64,000 nucleotides of DNA from Hyphomicrobiales bacterium (GCA_900473745.1 UCMW01000009.1:168739-232738); one strand, 5' to 3'; positions 23,807 to 33,028 are shown, numbered from the stretch's first letter. Notes: generated from the sequence alone by a model not told the origin. Program-made: numbers and translations.

Positions 23807-25645
23807 ATGCTTCTAACCTTGCAGAACATCATCCTCGAGAAGATCGCGACAGGGCAGTCGTTGGCGGAGACCGTGGATTATCTGTGCCGAGAAGTGGAGA
23901 CGATGTCGGACGACATCGTCTGCTCCGTCCTGCTGCTCGACGAGGAGCGGCGCCTGCGCCACCTGGCCGGTCCTTCCCTTCCGTTCGAATACACATCCGC
24001 CATCGATGGCATCGCGATCGGCCACGGGGTCGGTTCCTGCGGCACTGCCGCCTTCTACGGCGAACCGGTTCTGGTCGAAGATATCGATGCGCATGAATAC
24101 TGGCAGCCCTACAAGCAACTGGCCCTGCCACTCGGGCTGAGGGCCTGCTGGTCGACGCCGATCATCGGCTCCGGCAAAGTGCTGGGGACGTTTGCCTTCT
24201 ACTACCGCACGACGCGAGGACCTTCCGAACAGGAGCGGCAGATCGTCAATGCCTGCGTTCATCTCTGTGCGATTGCGATGGAACGCGACCAGCGCATGGC
24301 CGAGCGGAGGCGCATGGCCGATACCGACGGGCTGACCGGGCTGCCCAATCGCAGCCGGTTCAACGAGGTGATATCTGAGGTTTCCCGGCGCGAGCCAGAC
24401 TGGGCCCTGATGCTGGTCGATCTCGACAATCTGAAGATGGTCAACGACACGTTCGGCCACGGCGCCGGCGACGACCTGATCCGGATCGTGGCGGAACGCA
24501 TGAAGCAGGAAGCCGCACCTGGCATGGCCTTCCGGCTCGGTGGGGACGAATTTGCCGTGCTCGTGCCCTGTATCGCGACAACCGATCCGGCGGCTCTTGC
24601 CGAGAGACTGATTTCCCGCATCAAGGAACCGGCCGATTGCGCCGGCCACCTCATCTATCCGGCCGCGACACTGGGTGGGGCCCGGGCCGGCGTGGAGCGG
24701 AGCCCGCAACAGGTGCGACAGAACGCCGACTACGCGCTCTATCACGCCAAGGAACGGGCGCGTGGACGTTACCTCGAATATCAGCCGGGCCTCGGCACAG
24801 CGATCGCCAAGCGTTTCCGCTCGGTGCAGGAGGTCGACCAGGCGCTGCGCGACGACCGGATCGACGCGCATTTCCAGCCGGTGATCGAACTTTCCACCGG
24901 GCGCATCATAGGCTTTGAATCGCTCTGCCGGATGAAGATGCCGGACGGCCGCCTGGTTGCGGCTGCGCATTTTCACGAGGCGATGAAAGACGCCCATGTG
25001 GCGATCGAGATCACCGAACGCATGCTGGAACGAATTTCGTCTGCAGCCGGCGACTGGCATCGTGAAGGTCTCGAATTTTCCCGCGTGGGGTTGAACCTCA
25101 CGGCTGCCGACTTCCATCGCGGCGGGCTGACGCAGCGTATCGTCGATTCCTTCGGTCGCGCCGGCATAACCCCGAACTTCGTCGTCGCCGAGGTGACGGA
25201 ATCTGTCTATCTCGGCCAGAAGGACAATGTCGTCGCCGAAGAGATCCACGCGATGCGCGAAGCGGGCATCAAGGTGGCACTCGACGATTTCGGCACGGGC
25301 TTTGCGTCGCTCACCCATCTGCTGACGGTGCCTGTCGACATCATCAAGATCGACAAGTGTTTCGTGCGCCGCCTGGCGGATGCCGGCAGTGGCAGCGTGA
25401 TCACGCGGGGTCTGCTCGATATCGCCCGGGGCCTCGACATCTGGGTCGTGGCGGAGGGCATCGAGGAACAGGCGCAGGCCGAGCATCTGCTCTCCCTCGA
25501 CTGCAAGGCAGGCCAGGGTTATTTCTTCTCCCGTCCCGTCGACCGGGACAGCGTGCGCGAAATGCTCGAGGTCGGCAGTTTTCACCCCGAATGGGCACGC
25601 ATCCTCAGGGAACGCGAACGGCTGGTGCTAGACAAGGCCGGCTGA
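23807..25645 (+). CDS. GAF-GGDEF-EAL cyclic-di-GMP protein
   Basis: The product is 612 residues, cytosolic. Residues 1-160 form a GAF-type sensor (SCGTAAFYGEPVLVEDI, RACWSTPI). The GGDEF domain (about 170-330) has the intact FRLGGDEFAVLV motif. The EAL domain (about 350-600) has ESL in place of EAL plus EVTES, DDFGTG, KIDK, AEGIE and QGYFFSRP, all intact. It can therefore make and/or degrade c-di-GMP, with the GAF part as the likely switch. The RxxD inhibitory site is not obvious. No membrane segment is present, so the signal is intracellular. Confidence 0.93.
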   Translation: MLLTLQNIILEKIATGQSLAETVDYLCREVETMSDDIVCSVLLLDEERRLRHLAGPSLPFEYTSAIDGIAIGHGVGSCGTAAFYGEPVLVEDIDAHEYWQPYKQLALPLGLRACWSTPIIGSGKVLGTFAFYYRTTRGPSEQERQIVNACVHLCAIAMERDQRMAERRRMADTDGLTGLPNRSRFNEVISEVSRREPDWALMLVDLDNLKMVNDTFGHGAGDDLIRIVAERMKQEAAPGMAFRLGGDEFAVLVPCIATTDPAALAERLISRIKEPADCAGHLIYPAATLGGARAGVERSPQQVRQNADYALYHAKERARGRYLEYQPGLGTAIAKRFRSVQEVDQALRDDRIDAHFQPVIELSTGRIIGFESLCRMKMPDGRLVAAAHFHEAMKDAHVAIEITERMLERISSAAGDWHREGLEFSRVGLNLTAADFHRGGLTQRIVDSFGRAGITPNFVVAEVTESVYLGQKDNVVAEEIHAMREAGIKVALDDFGTGFASLTHLLTVPVDIIKIDKCFVRRLADAGSGSVITRGLLDIARGLDIWVVAEGIEEQAQAEHLLSLDCKAGQGYFFSRPVDRDSVREMLEVGSFHPEWARILRERERLVLDKAG

Positions 25646-25685
25646 GACGCGACGGGCGAAGCCTGACGCGTCCCGGCTCCACCTC

Positions 25686-26240
25686 TCAGATCTCGCGGCG
25701 CCGGCTCGTGATCAGCCGGATCAGTTCTCGCGCTTCCGGCGGCGGCCGCTTCTCCACCCGACGATAGAGACGGCAGTCCGGTGTGCGGGTCATAAGACCC
25801 ATGTTGACCAGCTCGCGCCGGATCAGGACATGGTCGCCGAAGCCATTGTGGCGCATCAGCACCGCATTGACCGCCTTCTCGGGCGTCTCCTCCCCGGCCG
25901 GCAGGAAGGACCAGAGCACCCAGAGCGCCAGTTGTTGCTGGTTGAATTTGCCGGGCCAGCGGACGAGGATATCGGTGCCGGCAAAGCAGCGGGCGGTGAG
26001 CTCGACACGGCGGTAATCGACTACGGCTTCGGATACCGCCACAGGCGGATTGGCGAGACGCTCTTCCGCCCCGCGGCTCGCCTTGAAATGCTGGTAGTTG
26101 CGATAGCCGACGGCGCGCGTCAGCATGTTCAGAAGCTCGACATGGCCGGGCAGATCCGCCCGCGCCTCCAGTTCGCGCTTGAGGTTTTTCGCCAGCGCCG
26201 ACAGATCTGGCGCCGCATAGGCATGTGTCGTCCTCGACAT
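25686..26240 (-). CDS. DUF2087 domain protein
   Basis: The product is 184 residues. The C-terminal half matches DUF2087, a winged-helix-like module: a LVRWPGKFNQQQLALWVLW segment, EKAVNAVLMRHNGFGDHVLIRRELV and MGLMTRTPDCRLYRRV. The N-terminal half contains VGYRNYQHFKA, as in proteins once grouped with ArsR-type regulators. It is cytosolic and probably binds nucleic acid, but no target is known. It ends convergent with the GAF-GGDEF-EAL gene. Confidence 0.82.
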   Translation of the reverse strand: MSRTTHAYAAPDLSALAKNLKRELEARADLPGHVELLNMLTRAVGYRNYQHFKASRGAEERLANPPVAVSEAVVDYRRVELTARCFAGTDILVRWPGKFNQQQLALWVLWSFLPAGEETPEKAVNAVLMRHNGFGDHVLIRRELVNMGLMTRTPDCRLYRRVEKRPPPEARELIRLITSRRREI

Positions 26241-26543
26241 CTCGTGTCTCCAAGTCGTGCCCGGTCGCGCAAGCGACCAACAAGGCCGGTGGTCACCGAC
26301 TTCCGACGGGGCACGGGAAAACGAGCTGACGTCGACAAGAGAAAGGCAGGTTTAGCTCCCCTCGTCGGGGCGGTGACGCCTGGGTGAACTGCAGACCCTG
26401 GAGCGGCAGAAATACGCGCGACATGCGGCTGCTGTCAATCGTCGGCAAACATCAGGAAATTTCATCGACCACATCAGCTTGAACGGCTTTTCTGGGCGCC
26501 TGACGCGGGATAGCCTCCGGCGCACCATTCAATGGAGACCGGC
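26241..26543. other. Intergenic stretch, no gene supported
   Basis: The stretch separates the divergent DUF2087 and GST genes. I see short GC-rich inverted repeats but no convincing frame, promoter consensus or repeat family. Confidence 0.4.
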
Positions 26544-27203
26544 ATGCTGAAGATCTACGGCGTCTACAAATCACGCGCTACGCGCATTCTCTGGCTGATG
26601 GAAGAACTGGGCACCCCTTTCGAGCTGGTGCCGGTGCTGCAAGCCTACAAGCTGAAGGATCCGATGGCCCCGGACGCAAGGCTCAACACCCGTTCGCCGG
26701 AATTTTTGGCGGTCAACCCGATGGGCAGCATCCCGACGATCGACGATGACGGACTCTTACTCAACGAGTCGCTTGCGCAAACCATCCACGTGGCCAAGAT
26801 GTCTGGCGGACCGCTCGCCCCGAAGGATGCGGCGGAAGATGCGCTGACGCTGCAGTGGACGCTTTTCGGTGCCACGTCGATCGAGACCGAGGCCTTGAAG
26901 ATTTCCATGGCCAATGGCGAGGGCCGGCTTGCCTCCGAGGCAGGCCAGGCGGAAGCCAAGGTGGTCGCCCGCATTCTCGCCCGCCCCTTCGGCGTGCTGG
27001 AGAAGCATTTTGCCACCCATGACTATGCCGTCGGCGACCGCTTCACCGTGGCCGACATCAATCTCGGCGAGATGGTGCGCTATGCCCAGGCCTACCAGCC
27101 GCTGTTCGACGCCCATCCGAAGACGGCGGCATGGCTAACCCGCATCCAGTCCCGTTCCGGCTTCAAGGCGATGTGGGAGAAGCGGTTGGCGGAGGTTGAG
27201 TAA
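26544..27203 (+). CDS. Glutathione S-transferase family protein
   Basis: The product is about 219 residues. The thioredoxin-like half has YKSRATRILWLMEELG near the N-terminus, NPMGSIPTIDDDGLLLNES (cis-Pro and the glutathione-binding ES) and then the helical half with RFTVADINLGEMVRYA. It is probably an electrophile-detoxifying cytosolic enzyme. It is quite different from the GST at 12461. The ATG at 26544 is chosen since GGAG lies 6 bases before it; the ATG at 26532 would add four residues. Confidence 0.88.
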   Translation: MLKIYGVYKSRATRILWLMEELGTPFELVPVLQAYKLKDPMAPDARLNTRSPEFLAVNPMGSIPTIDDDGLLLNESLAQTIHVAKMSGGPLAPKDAAEDALTLQWTLFGATSIETEALKISMANGEGRLASEAGQAEAKVVARILARPFGVLEKHFATHDYAVGDRFTVADINLGEMVRYAQAYQPLFDAHPKTAAWLTRIQSRSGFKAMWEKRLAEVE

Positions 27204-27227
27204 GGGGCGCGGCGGCTTCCTGACCGC

Positions 27228-27635
27228 TCAACCGACAGTCTTCTTCGGCCGACCACCTCTGGCGCCGTTGGCGCGGCTGGCAGCGGCCTTGGCCGGGGAA
27301 CGCGACTGCCCTCCCCGGCGCTGGGCCTCGATAAAGGCGCGGGAGCCGAAGATGCCGGCCATGAGGCCCTGGATGGTGTAGTCCACATCGAGCGCCTCCC
27401 AGTGCAGACCCGTTTCGCCGAGCAGTTCGACTTCGGCCAGCTCATCGGACGTCGCCTGCTCAAGGCCTTCAAGCGCACGTGCCGGCACGAGGAAGGTCGC
27501 GCCGTTGGCGAAATCGACGACGATCCGCTCGGTTTCGCGATCGAGACGCACGGCGACCGGAACCGGTCGCCCCAAACGTTCCTCGGCCCAGCGGGCCTTG
27601 GCGCTCTGTAATTCGGCGTCGGTGACTTCAACCAT
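27228..27635 (-). CDS. DUF2442 protein, partner of a DUF4160 protein
   Basis: The product is 135 residues. The core DAELQSAKARWAEERLG to GATFLVPARALEGLEQA is the DUF2442 pattern. A basic low-complexity tail (SRANGARGGRPKKTVG) resembles an AT-hook and may contact DNA. It overlaps the DUF4160 gene by 8 bases. DUF4160/DUF2442 pairs are widely regarded as toxin-antitoxin-like modules, with DUF2442 in the antitoxin place, but experimental support is thin. Confidence 0.82.
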   Translation of the reverse strand: MVEVTDAELQSAKARWAEERLGRPVPVAVRLDRETERIVVDFANGATFLVPARALEGLEQATSDELAEVELLGETGLHWEALDVDYTIQGLMAGIFGSRAFIEAQRRGGQSRSPAKAAASRANGARGGRPKKTVG

Positions 27636-27855
27636 GATACTGTCTCCACATTGCGAGGAAGAGCGCCTGCTGCGTCCTGATCTCCTCGACAGCCTTTCGG
27701 ACGTCCCGATCCGAGAGCCTGCCTTGCGTCATCACCTTCAATGTCACAAGGTCGATACGAGCTTCACCATCACCATAGATGTGCACATGCGGCGGCTCGT
27801 GATCTGCCGTGTAGATCACGAAACGCATGCCATGCTTGCGAAGAACGGTGACCAT
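27628..27855 (-). CDS. DUF4160 protein, putative toxin partner
   Basis: The product is 75 residues. It carries the DUF4160 signature EPPHVHIYGDGEARID near residues 20-35, followed by a short helical C-terminus (AVEEIRTQQALFLAMWRQY). The family occurs almost always with DUF2442, and the 8-base overlap here shows coupling. The position suggests a small toxin or ribonuclease-like effector; activity is not proven. No clear ribosome site lies before the ATG. Confidence 0.82.
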   Translation of the reverse strand: MVTVLRKHGMRFVIYTADHEPPHVHIYGDGEARIDLVTLKVMTQGRLSDRDVRKAVEEIRTQQALFLAMWRQYHG

Positions 27856-27929
27856 GCAAGACCATAACCCATGAAGTTGGGTTTTTCAATTCTTGTCCGT
27901 TGCTACGGCCATTGGTCTGGCCTGCTCCC

Positions 27930-28286
27930 TCATCCGCAGCCAGGCACATCCTCCAGCCGGTACCAGACCGGGATGCCGCGTTCGTTGGCGATGCGGACGT
28001 CGTTGTCGGCGCCCTTTGAGGTGCCGGGCAGGCGCAGGACGCCTTCGCAGAGTTGCAGCAAGCGGCCCGCGACCGGGTGGAAGATTTCCTCGTAAAGTTC
28101 GTCGCCGACCGTTTGCCCTCCCGCCGCTTGCCAGATCGGCAGGGCGACCCATTCGCCGATCATCGGCACATGGCCCGCCTTGAACAGGGCGTGCGATGGT
28201 GCTTCCAGCGCCTTGAGATTGGCGGCCATCTTCTGAGGGTCGTCTCCGGTGCCCGAGCGATAGGGACCGGCAATCAAGATCAGCAT
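27930..28286 (-). CDS. DUF4406-like / nucleoside deoxyribosyltransferase-fold protein
   Basis: The product is about 118 residues. The opening LILIAGPYRSGTGDDP resembles the nucleotide-binding start of nucleoside 2-deoxyribosyltransferases and DUF4406 proteins (IAGPYxxG). The end reads ADNDVRIANERGIPVWY, consistent with that fold. It could act on nucleosides, but the catalytic Glu is not certain. The ATG at 28286 is preferred over 28298 because GGAGA lies 6 bases before it. It is divergent from a DeoR regulator, which fits nucleoside metabolism. Confidence 0.65.
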   Translation of the reverse strand: MLILIAGPYRSGTGDDPQKMAANLKALEAPSHALFKAGHVPMIGEWVALPIWQAAGGQTVGDELYEEIFHPVAGRLLQLCEGVLRLPGTSKGADNDVRIANERGIPVWYRLEDVPGCG

Positions 28287-28367
28287 GTCATTCTCCATGG
28301 TTTGTCCGCCTCATGCGGAACCATGCACATATCCGCACGATTCTTCTGGAATGTCGAATCTTTTGCG

Positions 28368-28388
28368 TATAATCACGTAATATCGTGA
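28368..28388 (+). promoter_or_regulatory. Promoter -10 element and inverted repeat before the deoR-type gene
   Basis: TATAAT (28368-28373) is a perfect -10. It overlaps TCACG (28373-28377), which with CGTGA (28384-28388) forms an inverted repeat with a 6-base spacer. This suggests autorepression by the DeoR protein that begins at 28405. Confidence 0.55.
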
Positions 28389-28404
28389 ATATTCGGGTAG
28401 AAAC

Positions 28405-29160
28405 ATGCTGACAGAACAGAGACGGCGGCAGATCCTCGACGTGTTGAAGCGTGACGGCCGGGCAGTCGCCGGCGAACTCGCGCGCCTCTGGGGCGTGTCG
28501 GAGGACACGATCCGACGCGACATGCGCGACATGGCCTCGGCTGGGCTTCTGAAACGCGTGCATGGCGGGGCATTGCCGGTTGCAGCGCCCCTGCCCGCGC
28601 TCTCCGTGCGGCGCGGGCTGGCGACCGAGGAGAAACGGCGGCTGGCGGCAGCAGCCGTTCGGTTGATATCGCCCGGTCAGGTCGTGTTTCTCGACGGTGG
28701 CACGACGACGGCGGAGATCGTGCGACAGATCCCGAGGGACATGGTTCTCACCGTGGTCACCCATGCACCGACAATCGCTTCCGAACTGGAAAGCCATACG
28801 GCCGTGGAGGTCGTGCTGATCGGCGGTCGGGTCTACAAACATTCGATGGTTGCGGTCGGACCGACGGCGCTTGCCGCGATAGAGCGCTTGCGGCCGGATG
28901 TCTTTTTCCTCGGCGCAACGGCCGTGCATGCGACCGACGGCCTGACGACAGGGGATTTCGAAGAGGCGGCGATCAAGCGGCGGATCCTGGAGCGGAGCCT
29001 CGCGACCTACTGTCCTCTGACGCTGGACAAGCTCGACAGCGCCTCGCCTTTCGGCATCGCCTCCATCCCGGAACTCACAGGGATAATCGTGGTGTCAGAG
29101 GCTGAAGATGCGGTGCTCGACGGCTACAGGGCCAGGGGCGCCAATGTTATCCTGGCCTGA
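28405..29160 (+). CDS. DeoR-family transcriptional regulator
   Basis: The product is 251 residues. Residues 5-60 form the DeoR HTH (QRRRQILDVLKRDG, SEDTIRRDMRDMASAGLLKRVHGGA). The remainder is the DeoR sensor domain (FLDGGTTTAEIV, LIGGRVYKHSM, FLGATAVHATDGLT), which binds phosphorylated sugars. It usually controls carbohydrate or nucleoside use. The nearest divergent gene encodes a nucleoside-transferase-like protein; no sugar operon is beside it. The regulated target is therefore uncertain. Confidence 0.92.
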   Translation: MLTEQRRRQILDVLKRDGRAVAGELARLWGVSEDTIRRDMRDMASAGLLKRVHGGALPVAAPLPALSVRRGLATEEKRRLAAAAVRLISPGQVVFLDGGTTTAEIVRQIPRDMVLTVVTHAPTIASELESHTAVEVVLIGGRVYKHSMVAVGPTALAAIERLRPDVFFLGATAVHATDGLTTGDFEEAAIKRRILERSLATYCPLTLDKLDSASPFGIASIPELTGIIVVSEAEDAVLDGYRARGANVILA

Positions 29161-29199
29161 GGCTGCAGGCGCTCGAGATCCCACCTGAGATCCCGGGGC

Positions 29200-30537
29200 T
29201 CACCCCTCCTGCGCCAAGCGCGTGAACGGGCGCACCAGCACCCAGTATCCGGTCTGGCGATGCATAAGCCATGTCACCACGGCGAGGCGCAGCACCTGAA
29301 CGAGGACCATGGCGGCGGCAGCACCGACTATGCCCCACAGGGGAACGAGCAGCAGCATCAACAGGAGACAGGTCACCACCGAGATCGAGACGATGAGCAG
29401 GCTCAGGCGATAGCGGCCCTGGACGACCAGCAGTTCGGCGGCCTGGCCGGTCGCGGCGCGGATGACGTAGGCAAGGCCAAGCAAAGCGAGGCAAGGATAG
29501 GCGGCGAGGAATTCCGGGCCGAACAGGGCGAGCAAGGGATAGCCGGCAACGAGCGTCAGCGCGACGGAGGGAATGGTGAGCCAGAAGGTGGCATTGGTGG
29601 AGCGGGTAATCCGGGCCTGCAGCCCTGCGCGGTCCGCCGAGGCAAGCGAGAGCGAAAAGCCGCGGGCGGCAACCAGCATGAAACCGTACTGCACGAAGGC
29701 TGCCAGCGACAGCGAGCGCTGGGCGGCGAAATAGAGCGAGGCTTCGTCGGGGGCGACGAGGAAGCCGAGGATCAGCACGTCGATCCAGACGAAGAGCTCC
29801 TCGGCCGTCATGGCCGGCATCATCAGGACGGAGGCGAGCAGCCAGAAGCGGCGGCGCTGTGGTGTCGTGACGACGCGTTCCGTTTTTGGCAGGCGCGCGC
29901 GAAGGAGGAGTGCCTGGACGAGCAGCACGAGGATGGAGGCGAAGACGACGACTGCGAGCACCGTGATGGCATCGAGGGGAAAGCCCGCCGCCCGGGCAAG
30001 ACCGACGCCGAGCATGATCAGCACCGGCCGCAGGATGAAGCCCGGAATGGTGGAGAGTGCATACCAGCCGAACCCTCTGAAGACGCCGGTGAGATAGGAT
30101 TCGAGCGAAAGGATCGGAAAGCCGAGGGCGAGCACACCGAGTGGCAGCAGGAAGGCCGGATCGACGAGGCCGGGCAGGACGGTGAGAAAGACGAGCGCTG
30201 CGGCCGCCAGAAGGCATGAACCTGTCACGACGACGCGGAAACCGGTTGAGAGGTAACCGGCGAGATGGGCATGTTTCTCGCGCCGCCCGTAACGCGGAAT
30301 GAAGCGGGCGGCGGAATCGTAGAAACCGAGCACGCCGACCTGGCCGACGACGCTGGTCCAGGTCCAGAGGATGACATAGATGCCGTAGTCCTCGAGCGCC
30401 ATGAGGCGGGCGAGCAGGATCTGCAGGCCGAGCCCGACAAAGGCGGCGGCGATGCGCACGGAAATGCTGGTGAGCGCACCCCGCAGGCCGGGATCGCCGA
30501 TCAGATCAAGAACCTTGCGGTGAAGCTTGCCGATCAT
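29200..30537 (-). CDS. Polysaccharide flippase-like membrane protein (Wzx/MOP family)
   Basis: The product is about 445 residues with 12-14 predicted membrane segments and a basic N-terminus. The pattern LQILLARLMALEDYGIYVILWTW near the start matches polysaccharide export proteins (LARxLGxxxYG). It should move lipid-linked sugars across the inner membrane. It starts at ATG 30537, which overlaps the stop of the preceding GNAT-type gene (ATGA), so the two are translationally coupled. No glycosyltransferase is adjacent, so the exported glycan is unknown. Confidence 0.8.
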   Translation of the reverse strand: MIGKLHRKVLDLIGDPGLRGALTSISVRIAAAFVGLGLQILLARLMALEDYGIYVILWTWTSVVGQVGVLGFYDSAARFIPRYGRREKHAHLAGYLSTGFRVVVTGSCLLAAAALVFLTVLPGLVDPAFLLPLGVLALGFPILSLESYLTGVFRGFGWYALSTIPGFILRPVLIMLGVGLARAAGFPLDAITVLAVVVFASILVLLVQALLLRARLPKTERVVTTPQRRRFWLLASVLMMPAMTAEELFVWIDVLILGFLVAPDEASLYFAAQRSLSLAAFVQYGFMLVAARGFSLSLASADRAGLQARITRSTNATFWLTIPSVALTLVAGYPLLALFGPEFLAAYPCLALLGLAYVIRAATGQAAELLVVQGRYRLSLLIVSISVVTCLLLMLLLVPLWGIVGAAAAMVLVQVLRLAVVTWLMHRQTGYWVLVRPFTRLAQEG

Positions 30538-31829
30538 GGAATGCAGCACAGCACGAGGCTCATGCTGCCGCCATTGCGTCCGGCAAATCGCTGGACCACA
30601 TCGATCACGCCGCGAAGGCGGCTGCGCCAGGCCGGACCGATGCCATCATACACCGCACGCAGGCGCGGTCGAAGGCCGGCCATCCAATGACGGCAATAGA
30701 GCTGGCCGAGGCTGCTGAAGGGGACGTAGCAGGCAGTGAGCGGCGCAGTCGTGTTGGTCCAGCTCGACTTGTAGGTGGATGGATCATTGAGGAAATCGAA
30801 GCGGCGGATGCCTGTCTCGATCGCCCAGCGCTGGGCATTTTCCATCTGCACCTTGCCGGGCGAGAATTTCTGATAGGCGAGATCGATAGCCCCGAGGAAG
30901 CAGTAATAATCCTTCCGAAATCGCATGCCGAGCTCCATGGCGATCGGCACGCCATCAAGTGTCAGAGCATGCAGGAAAACCCCGCCTTCGTCCTCGCAGG
31001 CCGTGCCACCCAGATCCCGCAGGAAGGCGGCGAAGCGCGGATCAAAGAGGTCGCGGCCGAGGCGGCCTGTGCCCTTCAGCCAGCCCTGCTTCATGGCGAT
31101 GCACTGGTCGATATGCTCGGCATAACCCGGGCTACCAGCCGGATAGACCTGATAGTCGAGGGCACCCAATTTCTCCAGCCTGTTGCGGCGGCTGTTGCGC
31201 TGCAGGCGCTGCTTCTTCGGCAGGCCTGCATGGTGGCTTTCCCAATCGGCAATGCCGGTCAGGTCGAGGATGGAGGACTGCTGCAGGCCTTCGGGCGCGG
31301 AGCCGCGGCCTTCGAGGATGCGAGCGAGCAGCGCGGATTGTGGCACGTGATCGAGGCAGATGGCGTCACCGGCGCCGTGCTTGCGAATCTCGTCGAAGAC
31401 GGCCCGGCCGAGGGCCAGATCGAAGCGCGCGGGGTCATGGAGCAAGGTGGCATATTGGTTCATCGGCGCCGTCAGCGGCACCAGGATCGTGATGGCGGGG
31501 CTCACCCGGCGCGCCATCAGCGGCCAGATCATCAGGCAATCGGGGCCATCCCAGAGGACATAGACCCTGGGACGCAGCTGATCACCGTTTTCACCCGACA
31601 GAAAGGCCCGGCACCAGTTCCGGCACCAGTCGAAGCCCTGGAAATAGGTGAAGGGCTCCGGGCACCGGCGCTCGAGCGTCTGCCAGACCGCCTGCAGGGC
31701 GTCGAGATCATAAAGGGTTTCGCGGCATTCGAGTTCGAGGAGACGGCCGTCATGCTCGACGAGCACGGCCGCGTCACGGGCAGCGAGTGCGCCGGGGCTC
31801 CGGTTCAGGCCTCTCATCGAAGCATCCAT
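30534..31829 (-). CDS. GNAT-type acyltransferase of the CelD/BcsL group
   Basis: The product is about 431 residues. The C-terminal half has the Acetyltransf_6 (CelD-like) features: LPKKQRLQRNSRRNRLEKLG in the middle, FLHALTLDGVPIAMELGMRFRKDYYCF split across strands, and FDFLNDPSTYKSSWTN. Such proteins acylate polysaccharide or lipid-linked intermediates or peptides. It is coupled (ATGA) to a flippase gene. Together they form a small envelope-glycan unit, so acylation of the exported glycan is a reasonable but unproven reading. The start may be a few codons downstream. Confidence 0.78.
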   Translation of the reverse strand: MDASMRGLNRSPGALAARDAAVLVEHDGRLLELECRETLYDLDALQAVWQTLERRCPEPFTYFQGFDWCRNWCRAFLSGENGDQLRPRVYVLWDGPDCLMIWPLMARRVSPAITILVPLTAPMNQYATLLHDPARFDLALGRAVFDEIRKHGAGDAICLDHVPQSALLARILEGRGSAPEGLQQSSILDLTGIADWESHHAGLPKKQRLQRNSRRNRLEKLGALDYQVYPAGSPGYAEHIDQCIAMKQGWLKGTGRLGRDLFDPRFAAFLRDLGGTACEDEGGVFLHALTLDGVPIAMELGMRFRKDYYCFLGAIDLAYQKFSPGKVQMENAQRWAIETGIRRFDFLNDPSTYKSSWTNTTAPLTACYVPFSSLGQLYCRHWMAGLRPRLRAVYDGIGPAWRSRLRGVIDVVQRFAGRNGGSMSLVLCCIP

Positions 31830-31948
31830 GGTGATCGGCCTCGTCGGTTGCGCGCGATGGGTCGGGCGCCAGTCTACCGGACAAGGGTTAAACCTCCCTT
31901 GAGGCAGGGAGGACTTCCTGCAACCCGTCGCGAAGCCAACCCGGCCGC

Positions 31949-32956
31949 TCAGGCAAACATCACGTCGGTGACCCTGATCGTACCGACATGCAGCCCGTTC
32001 CAGTTGGTCATGCCGTGGTGGGACAACGCCGTCAGCGCGGCCTGCTCTTCGCTACCTTCCTCAAAATGGCGGGCAAGCAAAGCTGCGATCATGGCTTCGG
32101 CGGCGCGGGTGGCGCCATCCTCTGCCTTGACCGCGAAAGAGAGACCCTTGTCCGGCAGAAGCGCGCAGAAGACGCCTTCGGCGCCGGTCTTGGCGAAGAT
32201 CTTGCCGGGTGCCACCTGCATGAGCTTCGTGCAGAAGCGCCTGGTGCCGGCGACATAGAAGGGTTCGGCCATGCAGGCGGTGATCAGGCGGCGAGCGGCG
32301 GCGGCGCGGATGGGCTCGAGCCCCTTGCCCGTCGCGAGCTTGCCGAAGCCGCGTGCGAGGCCCGTGAGCGGCACGGCATAGGTCGGGATGGAACAGCCGT
32401 CGGTGCCGCAATTGTCTCTCGAGAGCACGGCACCGGTCAGGTCCGCCATGATGGCGCGGATCGCCTGCTGCAGCGGATGATCGAAGCCGGCATAACCGCG
32501 TGGATCTTCGCCGGTGTGGCAGCAGGTGCAGACGAAACCGGAATGCTTGCCGGAGCAGTTGTTGTGGAGTGCCGACGGCTTTTCCAGCGTGCGGGCCTGA
32601 TCGATCAGGACGGCCTGGTGCGACGACCAGTGGGCGCCGCATTCGAGCACGCTTTCATCACGCCCCGCAGCTTTCAGCATGGCAGCAGCGGTTGCGACAT
32701 GCTCCGGCTCGCCGGAATGGGAGGCACAGGCGAGTGCGAGTTCGCGGCTGCCGAAGCCATAGGCGTCAGCCGCGCCGCTTTCGACCAGCGGCAAGGCCTG
32801 CATGGCCTTGCAAGCCGAGCGCGGGAAGACACCGGCATCGACGTCACCGGCGGAAAAGACGGTTTTTCCCTCGGCATCGACCACGATCGCCAGACCGCGA
32901 TGGCGGCTCTCGACGAGTTGACCGCGCGTGACCTCGACCGTGATCGGATTTTCCAT
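31949..32956 (-). CDS. Zinc-dependent asparaginase of the Rhizobium etli type
   Basis: The product is about 335 residues. All key residues of the R. etli inducible asparaginase (ReAV) are here with a shift of one: S47 and K50 (FPRSACKAMQ), S79 (ASHSGE), C134 and K137 (NNCSGKHSG), and C188 (NCGTDGCSIP). In ReAV these form two Ser-Lys tandems and the zinc site. It hydrolyses asparagine to aspartate and ammonia in the cytosol and belongs to neither the bacterial type I/II nor the plant-type family. The ATG at 32956 is used. It is divergent from the DUF3750 gene. Confidence 0.9.
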   Translation of the reverse strand: MENPITVEVTRGQLVESRHRGLAIVVDAEGKTVFSAGDVDAGVFPRSACKAMQALPLVESGAADAYGFGSRELALACASHSGEPEHVATAAAMLKAAGRDESVLECGAHWSSHQAVLIDQARTLEKPSALHNNCSGKHSGFVCTCCHTGEDPRGYAGFDHPLQQAIRAIMADLTGAVLSRDNCGTDGCSIPTYAVPLTGLARGFGKLATGKGLEPIRAAAARRLITACMAEPFYVAGTRRFCTKLMQVAPGKIFAKTGAEGVFCALLPDKGLSFAVKAEDGATRAAEAMIAALLARHFEEGSEEQAALTALSHHGMTNWNGLHVGTIRVTDVMFA

Positions 32957-33028
32957 GCTCTGCCTCAAAATGCCAATATTGTCTGTTGCTTGTTAAAGCA
33001 TGCATCATCCCCTTCTTCGAGGTCCGGA

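Noticed and set aside
23813..25585. A 590-codon open frame antisense to the GAF-GGDEF-EAL gene
   Set aside because: The plus-strand protein has clear catalytic motifs across the same bases, so this is a codon-bias artefact.
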